Source of the DNA: Apiosordaria backusii
Lineage: Eukaryota > Ascomycota > Sordariomycetes > Sordariales > Lasiosphaeriaceae
Assembly (NCBI GenBank): GCA_030549205.1
Contig: JAUKTV010000002.1
Location: 3,596,001-3,660,000, forward strand
Direction of reading: 5' to 3'
Length of the DNA: 64,000 nt
The notes under the pieces: model-generated
Database searches by the model: none
What the model saw: the letters and a program-made list of their open reading frames with translations, nothing else
Told to the model about the DNA's origin: nothing
Part shown: positions 12,568 through 24,600 of the stretch, one piece after another
Layout: the number at the start of each line of letters is the position of its first letter
Numbering within the stretch: position 1 is the stretch's first letter
Position numbers and translations under genes: made by a program

Positions 12568-14937
12568 CAGGGTTGCACTTGACAAGAAGAAAAGGCTGAC
12601 CGAAATTGATGGTTTCAACGGGGCGCAATGATGCTGGGCAAGTCGAGAAATCCCACTTGAGCCTCCTCAGGACGGGAAAAGCACGAGGCGGTTCGGTACT
12701 CGTCCCTCCAGAGGAGCACCTTGGCTTCGGTCTTCATGCTGTGGTGGGTAGGCTGATTGGACGAACGGGCGTCTTCAAGCAGGTTGTAGCCGGCTGATCT
12801 CGGGCATGGCTCATCACCGACGCTGCTTGACCGAGACTCGCAGCCAACGAAGAATGAGCTGTCAGAGTTTGAAGCCTCAAATACTCTGGTCAGGTTTCCT
12901 TTCTTTATCTGTGTCCGGAGCCTATCATCCCTTGCGGACGTCCAGTGGGTAGCGGGCGGATGTCCCCAAGCAAGTGCTGATCTTGCAAGTTTAAGCCTGC
13001 TTCAGCATGTGGCCCTTGAGTTTTGGGTCGGCCAAAGCCGGTTCCAGCAGCCATTTCAACTTCCTCCGTATTTGCAGTTTGACAGTTTATCTTTCTTCGG
13101 AGAAACCCCTGGCGAAACCCCGGTCTCTGTGTGCAAAAAAAGGGTTCGATTACAACTGGCTTATGAACCGTTGGGCAGGGCCCATCTCGAGTCATCTCTT
13201 GCATGACCGTTTACTGCACTTGAAGTCAGAATGGAATCCAAACTCACTCTTCCGCAACCAAATATATATTTGCTGGGATTTGATGTTCTGTCGGTGTTAT
13301 TAGTTCCTGCCCAAGCAGGACATCCGCTCTCTACCGGTTAAACACGGTGAAGAGGAAGGACTCGGTACTATTGCTCTTCAGTCACCGGAGATACAATAAA
13401 TGTCTGCAAAGTTCAACGTTCGTTAAGCTTCGCTTCGGCGCCGGAAACTATCTCCTTCTAGAACATCGACACTTGAGTCGGGAGAGGCTCAAAAAGTCTC
13501 CACTCCTTCTGGCACAAGCACTATTGCTTGGCGGAAGCTTCCATTTGTTTAGCATACTCATGGTCCCATCCTCATCCCATCTGTTCACTAAGGACCCTTT
13601 GTTGGGGAAGCGAGACGGCTCGGTACCGAAATATCAAAAAGGGCGGAGCGATGCCGTTCGCAAACCGGACATGCAATACTTCTCGGACAAAAGCTAGCTT
13701 GGACGAAAATCCGTATGGAACCTGGCGCGTGTTTATGGCGCCGATCCAAGCGGTCATGGATGGGGGAAGAGCGAAGCCTCCCGGATGGTGAGCCTAATTT
13801 CCATTGCACTTCGTGACCGTTAGCTGTCAAGCCCATGTGAGCTGTCAGTCTTGCCAACAGCACGAAAGTGGTTGGGAGTGTTGGTACATCATGTCGACTT
13901 CATGTCATAACCAAGATGTTCCCTGAAATAAGACGAGAAGTAGGCCTGGCTGTCAGGCTGTGGGTAGTATCAAACTACTGCTTTTATACTGGCCTTGCTT
14001 GATCGCCGCTGACCTGGATGGCACGTAGCCTTCGCCCTTGGGTAATAATAACTTACCACGGGCATACAATATGCAAGGACGAACAAAAAAAGAGAGCCTT
14101 GATCCTGGATGGTCTGAGTGAATATACACCCGAGATGATATGCCCGACATCAAAACAACTCCCCAGGCCTGGCAGCTTGCATCATGAGGTGTTCGCTTTC
14201 CTGCCCTGTGGATGCCGTTTGTTTTGGCAGATGCCGCCTTTGACGTCTTTGACATGTGTCAGACACGGCTTCCCCATATTCCGTCTCAAGGGAGGAACAG
14301 AGACATGCTTTTACTTACCTCCGGTGGTGCCCCTGAGAAGTCCGAAGATGGGTACATATACGGAGGACGGTGGGGGAAAAGAGCGAACGGATATCGAGTC
14401 ATTGAGTCTCTGGTTGGGCTGCATCTTTCTGGTGGGCTTTCCTTTCCATGGATATTGTCGTTGATGAAGACGACAATGGTTACAGCTGCGGGACGCAGGT
14501 GTAAACTGGCAGGGAAGTATGAGAACAGTTTCGAGTACGACAGTCAGTTGTGATACCGGCGCGCGCTTCAAGGTGGGAGAGTCTGTGAGATGGGTAGGTA
14601 CATTCCTTTTTCAGTCTCTGTCCTCATCAAACGTTGCATGAACTATACAATCTCTGTCTGTATAGTGCTCCCTCGTTGAACGTTGCCTCGAGGTCTCTTT
14701 TCATGGTTTTGTGTCGTTTGGTTTTTGTGTGGCCATGCACGTCGTTTCGTCCCGTCTTGTATGCAGCAGACACACACGACAGACACGGAATAAAAAGTCG
14801 GTGGCCGAAAGAACCGATGACCGATGCTGCAAGAGAGCGAAAGGATCAGGTATGAAAAGTGAGATATATGATATGATATGTCGCCGACGCCCGCCACCGG
14901 GCAAAGCAACAAAATTGCTTGGGTTGCTCTGCGAGTA

Positions 14938-15082
14938 GGAAGACGACAACGAACAGGAAGACGACAACGAACAGGAAGACGACAACGAACAGGAAGACGA
15001 CAACGAACAGGAAGACGACAACGAACAGAAAGACGACAACGAACAGGAAAACAACAACGAACAGAAAGACGACAACGAGCAG
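14938..15082 (+). repeat. 18-bp minisatellite, about 8 copies
   Basis: About eight head-to-tail copies of an 18-bp unit, GAAGACGACAACGAACAG, with a few point differences (GAAAGAC, AAAACAAC, GAGCAG) concentrated in the last three units. Because 18 is divisible by three, every frame gives a periodic peptide (for example KTTTNR or, antisense, CSLSSS), which creates spurious open frames on both strands. A stop codon lies directly upstream of the EDDNEQ frame and no start is close, so I read this as a non-coding tandem repeat. Confidence 0.9.
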
Positions 15083-16825
15083 ACCTCACGATATTGCAAA
15101 ACTCAGTAACTTCTCCTACAACCATGACGACACGCCCCTTCGATGCCACCATCACTGCTTCAGGTCGATGGGTATGGTATCTAAGGTATATGAACATAAG
15201 AAACAACGTCAACTTATTATTGGACACCAAAACAAAAGGTCAAAGAGAGACAACATCGGGTATATGTGGATAGGACTCGTGTCGGGGGGAGGGTGGTATG
15301 CATGATATGACATCTGACAAGAAACCGGAGGGCACCACCAGTTTCACTTGACAGACAGGTGTCAGATGGGAAGGGGATGGGCAGTGTGAGGGCCCGTGAC
15401 GCATCTATACCTACCTGGCTGGGTAGGGTACACGTAAGTGCGCATATCACCCCCTCTTCTTTGTCTTGTGGCTTTCCCCGATCTCGTGTAGAAAGGGCTC
15501 GCACTATAAGTGTACTGCCTCCCCTCTTTCGTCTCTGTCATCCCCCACCTACACCCTCTTTCTCACCCACTTCTCCGCTGGTCTTTGATCCAGCACAACA
15601 ATACCCTCAACATCAGATGAGTGGTTCTTCCTCTTTCTTCCTTCTGGTCATGATGGGAACAAGTGTTGATAAATGATGAATGGTGGAACGATTGTATCGA
15701 TGGTGGCTACTTCGGTTCCAATGACACGGCCAACAACGATGTGAAGGGATCAACAACATCGAGGATGAGATGGATGATGAGAGAGTTTGGGCAGCCAGCT
15801 TCGACTTGGACCACGATCATCACGATGAGTATGGGATGGCCGTGCCAACGCTTGGACATAGTGTCTATCACTAAGATCAGGAAAACGCAGGGCCTGGAGA
15901 CTGACAAAGGAAAAAGAATATCAAGCGAGAGGCCAACAACGACAGACCATGAAATGGAGAACGACCCAGTCGACATGGATCATTGGGAAGGGTCAGACTG
16001 GGATGGGTCCCGAGGCCAAAGAAGTATTGGCGCGGCGGACAACTTGGAAGAGTAGCAAGAGACGGAACTGACATGATAAGAGAGGACTGGTCGTGAGGAC
16101 ATGCCATAGCAGGATCATCGAGACGGCAACCCAACCTCGACGACGACCACCCAACCTCGACTGGGGGAACCGAGTAGATCCAGTCGTCAACTTCGCTTGG
16201 GGGATATGACCAATGACATGAGAAAGAATGAGGATGGGAAGTTGGCAAAGAGCCAAGCAAGAGCCATGGGAATTAACAGGGCGGAGAGGAAATAGGGGCA
16301 GCAAGGAGGAGCCAAGGAGTTCGGTACTCGCTCACTGGATCTCAAATGAAGCGAACAGCGCCCACATCGACTTCGGCAAACTATGCTCGACAACGATGAG
16401 AAAGGCCGGAGGATGGTTTGAAAGGATAAAAAGTCAATGATGTCTCGAAACATCGAAGACGTCCGAACCGATGATCGACCATGTCACAACGCGCCGTAGC
16501 CGCTCGGAACTAACAGTGTCGACACCAAGCTCACAGCACTTCAAGGAGGAAGGGTACAAAAGCCTATGCCATGGATGAGGACCACAGACAGTTCGAGTCG
16601 TAATTACCGCCGAGCTCACCGGTCGTCTAGAGGTTTATATCGATGGGCAAGCCCGCAATCCTTTCTGGGCAGCGCCGAGTGTTATTCTCAAGGAGGGTAA
16701 GTCAGCATGTTATCTTCGCATATCGGCATTCGGCAGGCCATAACCCTTCCTCGGGAAAGTCAACATACCCTTCTACCAACCTCTGTTTGGTGGCCGAGTA
16801 ACAGAATCGGGATTCCAATGAGTCG

Positions 16826-16832
16826 AATAAAA
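16826..16832 (+). promoter_or_regulatory. TATA-like box of the 5S rRNA gene
   Basis: AATAAAA lies 25-31 bases before the first base of the 5S gene. Filamentous ascomycete 5S genes are known to need a TATA-like element near -29 besides the internal control region, and position and composition fit that role. Confidence 0.5.
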
Positions 16833-16856
16833 GACTGGAGTCTGACGATCACTATC

Positions 16857-16975
16857 ACATACGACCATACCCAGCTGAGAATACGGGATCCCGTCCGCTC
16901 TCCCCTAGTCAAACAGCTGAGGGCCGAACTAGTACTCAGGTGGGTGACCACTGGGGAATCCTCGGTGTTGTATGT
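16857..16975 (+). rRNA. 5S ribosomal RNA
   Basis: A 119-nt gene for the 5S RNA of the large ribosomal subunit, transcribed by RNA polymerase III. It starts ACATACGACC and ends GGTGTTGTATGT, which pair to form terminal helix I. Conserved internal blocks are present: GGATCCCGTCCGCTCTCC in the promoter/loop region, then GGGCCGAACTAGTA and GGTGGGTGACCAC. The helix II/III arms carry CAGCTGA and CAGCTGAGGG, consistent with a folded gene rather than a relic. It is a single copy with no rDNA neighbours, as in Neurospora-type dispersed 5S genes. Confidence 0.93.
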
Positions 16976-16979
16976 TTTT
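16975..16979 (+). terminator. Pol III T5 terminator of the 5S gene
   Basis: Five consecutive T residues at the 3' end of the 5S rRNA sequence, the usual RNA polymerase III stop signal. Confidence 0.7.
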
Positions 16980-17889
16980 GCCTCTTTTTTGGGCTCCACT
17001 TGACTCCATCATCAAGTCTTGGCGTTATGGCACCCTTCTTGTAAAGTGTTGGAAGAATTGGAAAAAATAAAGGGCTTATTATGTTACGACATCATCATAT
17101 GTATATTTTACAGACGAGATTCTGTTTTGACTTTTACTTGCAAGCTAGTGAGAGGAATGGCGAGTGCTACGTTGTTGTCCCCGAATGATGCTGTATCAAA
17201 ACTGCTACTTGCCGCACTAAAGCCAGAGCGAAGAAGAGCCGAGGCTGAAAACTACGGATAAATTTTATTAAATAGGGGTATAATACTATCTAGTATTTCC
17301 AAAACTCTCACGTATCACTTTCCCAAACTCCTTCCCAAGCAATGAATGATAGGCAAACTCACAACTCAAAAACTGGTGATGTAAACCAAAATGCAACCAC
17401 ATGAACCAGCACCAAACTTCAACATGCAAATATCTCAAAACAATGTCCACCACAGCATGAACAAATCCCAGTGATGAATAAGAAGGCAAGCGAGCGATGA
17501 TTAAGATTGATAAGGTGTGTGTGTGTGGTATGATGAATAACCCAGTTTCCTGAAAAACTCTCCCAATGCATAAAATGATAATGTTTGTACGTGAGGGGGT
17601 GCATATATATATAAACGATGGACGGGGGGGGATGATGAATTGGGGGGGAATGATGATATGATGCGTGATGATGGTATGAGAAAGACAAAATTAAAAAAAG
17701 CCCGCCATGGAAAATGCTTTCCTTTCCAAAATTTCAACGGTCCAGCACTCCAACTCCACAGCTCCTCCAATTCCCAACAACTATTGCCTCCATGCCCTTT
17801 CCTTTCCTGTCTCTCTCTTTCCTGGTAGTCAACATCTTTCTTTGTTTGTTTCCTTGTATCCTATCCAATATCTTTCACTCTGTTCGACC
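16976..17889. other. Intergenic between 5S rRNA and the coiled-coil gene
   Basis: AT-rich and low complexity in places: a GT microsatellite near 17515, an AT run near 17605, and two G-rich tracts near 17626-17650. It should include the 3' UTR of the minus-strand gene that ends at 17890. No gene seen. Confidence 0.6.
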
Positions 17890-20628
17890 CTACTCGGCAC
17901 TTACACCCTTGATCAACGTCTCCAATTCCCACGGGTTTAATGTACTTCTCCTCCGGCTCGCCACCCTGTTGCTCGTCTTTCTCGTCGTCACCGCCTCTCC
18001 AAGATTCCTCTCCCGTTTGCGTGGCTTCTCAGGGTGAATAACCTGATGGGGCTGGACAGCTGACATGCCCAGCTCATCCTCGCCCTCATCGTATTGCTCT
18101 GGTCGATACTGAATGTAATCGCTATGCTCCGACCTCATACTCTTATTCGACATTGTCTCCGTAGGCGTGTTCGGCATGCTGTTCTCCGCGGTGACAAATC
18201 CTGATCCAGGAGCAGGGAGGTGGATGCCCTTCCTCGCTGCCTTGAGCTTCGCTCTCACACGAGCGGCGTCAGCATCGCGCTCAGAAGCAGCAAGCTTGGC
18301 TTGGATTGTGGCCATGGAGAGAGGCGATTGTTGGTTTTGACTCGGGGATTGTTGAGGAGGTGGCAAGACGGTGGCAGCATTAGCAGCGGTAGTAGTAGCA
18401 GTGGCGCAAGCAGAAGTATTACTTCCATTGCTGCCGGCATTCCGGGGGAGAGGCAAACGGGAGTTGACGCGGCGAGGGGAGCGGCTTGGTGTTGGTTCGG
18501 GGTTCGGAGGAATGTTAGTCTTGGAGCTAGATGTCACTGGGGCAGATCGGGTTGAGGTGGTGGAGGTGGCAGAGTTGTTGCGAGGGGCAGGTTTGGATGG
18601 TTTAGAGTTGTCATCATCCCCCTTGCGAGTTTCCGAGCGTCCACGGGTAATGGGCGGTCTGGTGGGACGTGTTACGGGCGGCCGGGATGTGACTTTTTTC
18701 TGCCTGGCCTCGCCCTCTTGTTGTTGTTGCCGACTAGTGGTGGCGCTGGTAGTACTTGTTTTCTTCTCTTCCCGGTCTTGTTGCCGGGAAGGCGGTTTTC
18801 TTGTTTCTCTTACTGGCCTAGGGGTAGGCGAAGGCTTCTTGGCTGGCTTTGTTGCGTGCGGTGGGGGCGCAGGTGCTGATGTCTTGGTAACAGCGCTCTT
18901 TGGTTCCGTGACAGACTTTGGAATCAAGACGCTATCCATAGAAATAGATGTATCAGGTGTAGAGACAGCCGCAGAGGAAGGTTGCGCAGCCGTACCAGCG
19001 TCCTCGGGAGGTACTGTCCGGACTGATAATAACGGCTTCTTAGATGGTGACTGCTGGGGTCTCTCAGCATGAGGAGGTGGCATCGGGGATTCCTCGGCAA
19101 CAGGTCGACTCCGTACGTTTTCTTCCGCAAATTTTGGCCGTCTCCTCAAGTTCGGGCCATTGCTTCCACCCTTATTACCAGCCGAAAAGTGTTCGCGCAA
19201 TGGGCTAAGCTGAGGGGCTGGGGGAACCGGAGGCGAGTGCATCACGACAGACTGCTGGAGAATCTCCACGTTGGGCTCCTCAACATCCAACTCATCCATA
19301 TCGACGTACTGATCGAAAACACTGGAAGTATCGCTCTCGTCCTGGTCATCCATGCCTCCTTCCGGAACTAGTTCCAAAGGACCCTCATCCTGAACGAAGT
19401 CAACATGATCATGATGATAATCCTCATGGCTCTCCTGGACAGCCTCCAAGCGCAGTCCCAACCCTCCCTGAGCAGTTTCCTCCACATTTTGAACCTTGAC
19501 GGGACTCAAACGCAAGCCCATCTTGAGCTCCTCAACATTAACGGGCCGCCCACTGGCCTGCATTCTTCTCCGCCAGCCATCAATGAGATGAACCGCCTCC
19601 TTCCAGCGCGTTTCCATCTTCTCCCACCCGTCGCGCAACCGGTTGATCTCATCTTCTCTCACCACCACTTCCTCAATCGGCACAAACGACGGGTTAGTGA
19701 GGATAGTTCTCAGGTGTTCGAGAACAGCCTCGATCTCAGCTGCCATGTCCTCGTAACCGGTAGGCAACGACAAAGCATGCCCGTCATTGCCCATGATGCC
19801 AGCGTCCCAGCCGCTCATATCCTTCAACTGTTCTGTCGTCCTTCTAATCAGAGTCAATAGCCCCTCATTCTCCTCACTCAGCCCCTTGGCCAGCTCCGCA
19901 AGAAACGAGTTAGTCTCTTGTCGAAGATCATACCCATCGCTGCTGCTAGCTGTCGTTGTAGGCGTAGGCGGTAATGGGTTGCCTTGCTGATCTACCGCAA
20001 CATCGGACCCGATATCACCCACCACCGTGATGGTCGTCACACCTGGGCTCTTGCTAGCGCCTCTCGCTCTAGCCGCTTCTGTTACCGCCTTTTTCAGCCC
20101 CTCGATCTGGCGGTCCCGCTTGCGAACTTCTGTGGCGCAGGCAGATCTGGTCTGCGCAGCCAGCAGCTTCGTCCGCGCAGCCTCTTCTTTGAGGCGGTGA
20201 ATCGTCGCCTCGGCCGTCTTGATGTGCGCTCGCAGGGCCGTCTCAGCAGCGTCGCTTAGGCCGGCTTTCCGCTGGGCCTCTGCGTTTTTTTCTTGCAGGC
20301 GCTGGATGTCGTTGGCTTGTCGGAGGGACTCGGCGCGCAGTGTGCGGAGAGTGGCGGAGAGGGATTCGCGGTGCTCTGCATCGCGCTGTTTTTTCTGTCA
20401 GTATGCGGGCCTTCAAGATTGGGTGGGAATTGGGAGAGCACTGACATCGCGCCGCAAAATCAAGTCATTCACCACCGACATGATACGGCTCATGGTTTCG
20501 CCCATCTCCTCCTCGCTCTCACCCGGGTTGGTAAAGTCAATGTTCTGGCCATCGCGCAGCAGGCCTCTCGACAGTAGCTGGTTGTTGATGTACAGCGACG
20601 CTGTACGCAGATTTTCGGACACAATCAT
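17890..20628 (-). CDS. ADIP/SSX2IP-type coiled-coil protein, TINA-like (NIMA-interactive)
   Basis: Predicted 892-aa coiled-coil protein. Exons 20628-20446 and 20385-17890; the 60-nt intron has a GTCAGT donor, an ACTGAC branch site and a CAG acceptor. The first exon (SENLRTASLYINNQLLSRG) matches the start of the Afadin/alpha-actinin-binding (ADIP) family, which includes human SSX2IP and fission yeast Msd1, proteins that anchor microtubules at spindle poles. In aspergilli the corresponding protein is TINA, a partner of the NIMA mitotic kinase. After the splice a long heptad-rich coiled coil runs to about residue 175. The rest is Ser/Pro/Thr-rich, disordered and basic, with a final short motif (NPWELETLIKGV). 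A seven-codon upstream ORF (MRKQRRK) ends at the start codon. The family call rests on the N-terminus; the link to NIMA is by homology only. Confidence 0.7.
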
Positions 20629-21606
20629 TTTCGTCGTTGTTTTCGCATCTCCCTCCAGCGCCAGTCCTTTGGTTGGTTTTTCGTGGAGGGGAGGAGAAAG
20701 ACAGAAAGTCCGTCAGGTAGAAATGACAGTCGAGCAGGGATCCGTCTCCTTCGCCAGAGTTGGATCGGGAATGGCTGCGATCAAATTGGGACACGATGGG
20801 GAGTTGGATGGTAGCCCAAATGGCCCAAAGCGTCCAAAAGAAAAGAGAAAAATGGACACACTTGCTGAATCAAGGCGTCATTCCCGAGATACGGAGCTGT
20901 TACAAAACCAGGAGGCTGTTGGGTGTCATTGAAAGTCTTTCGTTGCTTCGTCGTCGTTGAAAATGACCCACGGCCCACGAACAGCATGGCAATCTTTCCC
21001 TCCCGGAGGAAGGCAAAACCGCGGTTCGCTAGTGGTCCTGGACCCCTGCTCTGTTTGTTTGGCGGGGCGTTGCTGCGACAACCCACTGTAACGGCTGTGC
21101 GCTAGCGTCACCGCCCGCCATTCCCCAACTTTTACACCAGGAACCCTAACCCGTCCATTATCAGTTCTCTCCCAAATCCACTCATCGACTGATCAGCACA
21201 ATCGACATCGTTCCATGACGCAAAAACTCTTGTCACTTTCTCCAGGTCAAGATGGAAATCACGGTGGTTGGGCACATCTCCAGCCTCCGATAATGGAGGG
21301 CACATCGTCATTTCTTCACATCCCAGAAACACAATACATCATAATTACGGATCGCTTCGAGAAGGGAAATTACAATATTGCCAAGACCATCCAAACGAGT
21401 TTTCCGGGTTATCCGCCAGAGGTGCCTCCTCTTCTTCAGTCCCAAGGAACCCTTCGTGCAGGGTCTGTGCCTTGCAGACAGGGAAGACCGTTCCCTCGGG
21501 AAGCCCCAACAACCCCTCCTCCTCCACTCTTCAAACAAGTCAACAAGCCCCTCTCCATCATCCCTCGCCTCCATGTGGTTTCGTGGTCTTGGGCCCAACC
21601 CGCCCG
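20629..21606. other. Intergenic, promoter of the coiled-coil gene
   Basis: Lies upstream of the coiled-coil gene and downstream of the 5-oxoprolinase stop codon. It should contain the promoter and 5' UTR of the former and the 3' UTR of the latter. Overlapping short frames are present but none is recognisable. Confidence 0.6.
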
Positions 21607-24600
21607 TCAGACCTGCAGAGCGGCATCCTCCCGCGCTGCATGAGAACCCTTTTTCCATCCCTGGGTCGGATCATGTTTCGAGGCATCCAGCGCCTTCGCC
21701 TCGCCCACCTTGCCCCAGCCACCTCCTCCGGGAGTCTGGATGATGATGCGGTCACCCGCCTTCATCGGCGCCGTGTTCTTGGCCCCCATGTTGATGTACC
21801 TCTCCTCTATCTCTCCTTCGTCATCATCATCATGATCATCATCATTATTCCCACCTTCCTTCTCAGCCTGTAACCTCTTCAAACTCGTTTCCCAGCTAGC
21901 CTTCCTCACCTTCCTCACCCACAAGTTCAACCCCGCCTCCGCATCCTCACCCCCGGCCATCCCATACGGCCGGTACACTCTCCTCTCGCTCAAGATGGAG
22001 ACCTGCATGGGCAGCCTGAACTCGATATCTCTCACCACGCCATCACCACCCCTGTGCTGCCCTTTACCACCTGATCCCCTCCTGATGGAAAACTCTCTGA
22101 GCAGCACCGGGTACCGCCTCTCAAACACCTCGGAATCCGTAATTCTGGTATTCGTCATGTGCACGTGCACCCCATCTGTGCCCTCCCAGTACGGCCCGGC
22201 GCCGCTCCCGCCCGCAATCGTCTCGTAATACCCGAACCCTTTGACCTCCTTCTGGCCCGTGACGTTTCCACCGAAACCAAAGGTCAAGTTGTTGCAGCAG
22301 CCTTGGCTAGCGGCACAGGCCTCAAAAGCCTTGAAGATGACATCTGTGATGCGCTGACTGGTGAGGACGTTGCCGCCTACCACGGCTGCGTTGTCTGATG
22401 GGGACAGCAGACTCTTCTTGGGGATCTTGACCGTGATGGGACGCAAGCAGCCTTGGTTGAGAGGGATATCTTCCGAGATCATGCACCGAAGGCAGTAGAT
22501 AATTGCCGAGTAGGAGATGGCCTCTGGAGCGTTGATGTTGGCATAGACTTCAGGTCCGGTGCCAGCAAAGTCAAAGATTGCTTCTCCAGCCTTGTCGTCG
22601 ATGGTCACCTTGAGGCGGATTGGGGAGCCGTCGTCCATGAAATCGACTGCGGAGAGGTCCTTGCCCTGGAACCGCTTGGAGACGGTCTTGAGAAGGTTGC
22701 GCACCTGGAGTTCGGCGTTCTTTTGGATGGCCACCATGTAGAACTGAACGGTGTCCTCGCCATACTCGGCGATAAGCCCCTCGATGAGGGAGATGCCCTT
22801 TTGGTTAGCCGACACCTGGGCACGAAGGTCGTTGATATTGTCAGCGAGGGAGCGGGAACCGCTGCATCCTGGGTACTTGGCAGGCTCGCGGTAAAGCAGC
22901 TCAATGCAGCGTTCTTCGTTGAACTTGCCCTCGCTCACCAGTTTCTCAGACTTGATGGCTGCCCCTTCTTGGTAGAGTTCGCGAGAGTGGGGTGGCATGC
23001 TGCCCGCTGTGATGCCTCCAATATCGGCATGATGGGCGCGAGAGGCGGCATAGAACAGGATTTTGTCACCAGCTTCGTTGAAGGCCGGCATCAACAGGGT
23101 GATATCTGGTAAGTGAGTACCACCATAAGAGGGGTGGTTGGAAATGATGACATCTCCCTTTTTGAGCTTACCCTCCCAGATCTTGGCCTGTGTGCGGACG
23201 CAAGTCGACATGGAGCCCAAGTGGACGGGTAAGTGAGGAGCATTGGCTACGAGACCACCACTCGCATCGAAAATGGCACATGAGAAATCAAGACGCTCCT
23301 TAACGTTGGTGCTGACGCTCGTCTTCTGGAGCGCTCTCCCCATCTGCTCAGCAATGGCCATGAAACGGTGCCCGAAGATGCTGAGCATGATGGGGTCAAC
23401 CTCACGCTCTTCCATCGCCTCGGCAGATTTGTCCTTCGCGGACTTGGGTAGGTCAATCACAACATGCGTATCCAAAATCAGTGCAGTGGCGTTAGGGGTG
23501 ACAACAATGGTCTGAGTGCCATCAGCCAACATGGCTGGGCCCTTTATGACATTGCCGACCGAGAGGTCAGTAAGTTTGTAGACGGGGGTATCACGGCGGC
23601 CTCCTTCGAAGTACACCTTGGCCTCGGAGTGCTTCTTGCCGGCAGATACCTCTGTCCGTTGAATTGTCTTGAGCTGGTCATCGACGGACTTCTCTCCGTA
23701 CTGGAAACTCTTGCCAATACCGCGCACACGGACATCATCAATGATAATGTCTCTCTCGTCTAGCGTGAACCCAAATTCGTAACGATGGTGCTCAACGAAA
23801 GCTTTGCCAAAATCCCAGCTTTCGTCATTGGGCTTGATGATCATGAGGGCTGATTCTGTGCCGCGGTATCTCATGTTGAGATACTCCTCAAATACAATCT
23901 CGTTGTCATCAAAGCCTTGGTCACTCAAAGCCTCGCGAGACTTTTTCTTGAGGTTTTCAACCTTTTGCTTGAGATGGTCGACAGTTGTGCTGTCTTGGTT
24001 CCAGACACTTGAATCTGGCTCTTGTCGTTCATCCACAACATCTGCCAACGCCATGCCATAAGCTGAAAGGACCGAAGAGTATCTGTGGACAAGAATCTGC
24101 TTGATACCCAGTGACTCAGCAATGGCAACAGCGTGCTGACCACCGGCGCCTCCAAAGGTCGCTAGACGGTGCTTTGACGTATCGTGACCCTTGGCTTCGG
24201 TGATGCTCCTGATCGGCCGGGTCATGGCTTCGTTTGCAACCGTCAAGAATCCGTACGCCACCTCATCAATGTCCATCTTCTTTCCAGTCTCCTGGTGAAT
24301 CTGATCCGCGATCTCTTGAAGGGCCTTTCTGCTTGCCTCAGTGTCCAGGGCTTCATCTTCGTTCCTGCCAAAGATCTTGGGAAAGAATTCAGGAAGTAAC
24401 CTGCCCAAAAACAAATTGGCATCAGTGATAGCTGCTGGACCACCCTTTCGGTAGCAGGCAGGACCAGGATGAGCTCCCGCAGACTCGGGGCCAACCACAA
24501 AAAGGCCATTCTTGAAAAACAGTCTTGAACCACCACCAGCAGCGACTGTGTTGATATCCAACTGCGGTGATTGGATGGTGACACCAGCAGTTGTTGTCTC

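Larger units (their letters stand above)
7757..16856. other. 9.1 kb intergenic region
   Basis: No conserved protein could be read here on either strand. The proximal part (about 7757-9500) is expected to hold the promoter and 5' leader of the transcription factor. The region holds an A18 tract, an 18-bp minisatellite, and a 109-nt coding-like fragment near its end. Two overlapping unassigned minus-strand frames cover 11411-12618, one of 230 codons, without a recognisable domain. Confidence 0.6.

Noticed and set aside
12052..12618. 188-codon minus-strand frame with a signal-peptide-like N-terminus
   Set aside because: The hydrophobic Phe run is made by the A18 tract and the frame begins at a non-ATG codon.
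14643..15305. Long repetitive open frames on both strands around the minisatellite (Arg/Cys- or Thr/Lys-rich repeat proteins)
   Set aside because: They are a by-product of an 18-bp tandem repeat, which keeps all frames periodic; flanking sequence is not coding-like and there is no supported start.
18371..19072. 233-codon plus-strand frame rich in Gly/Val
   Set aside because: Antisense shadow of the disordered Ser/Pro/Thr-rich part of the coiled-coil gene.
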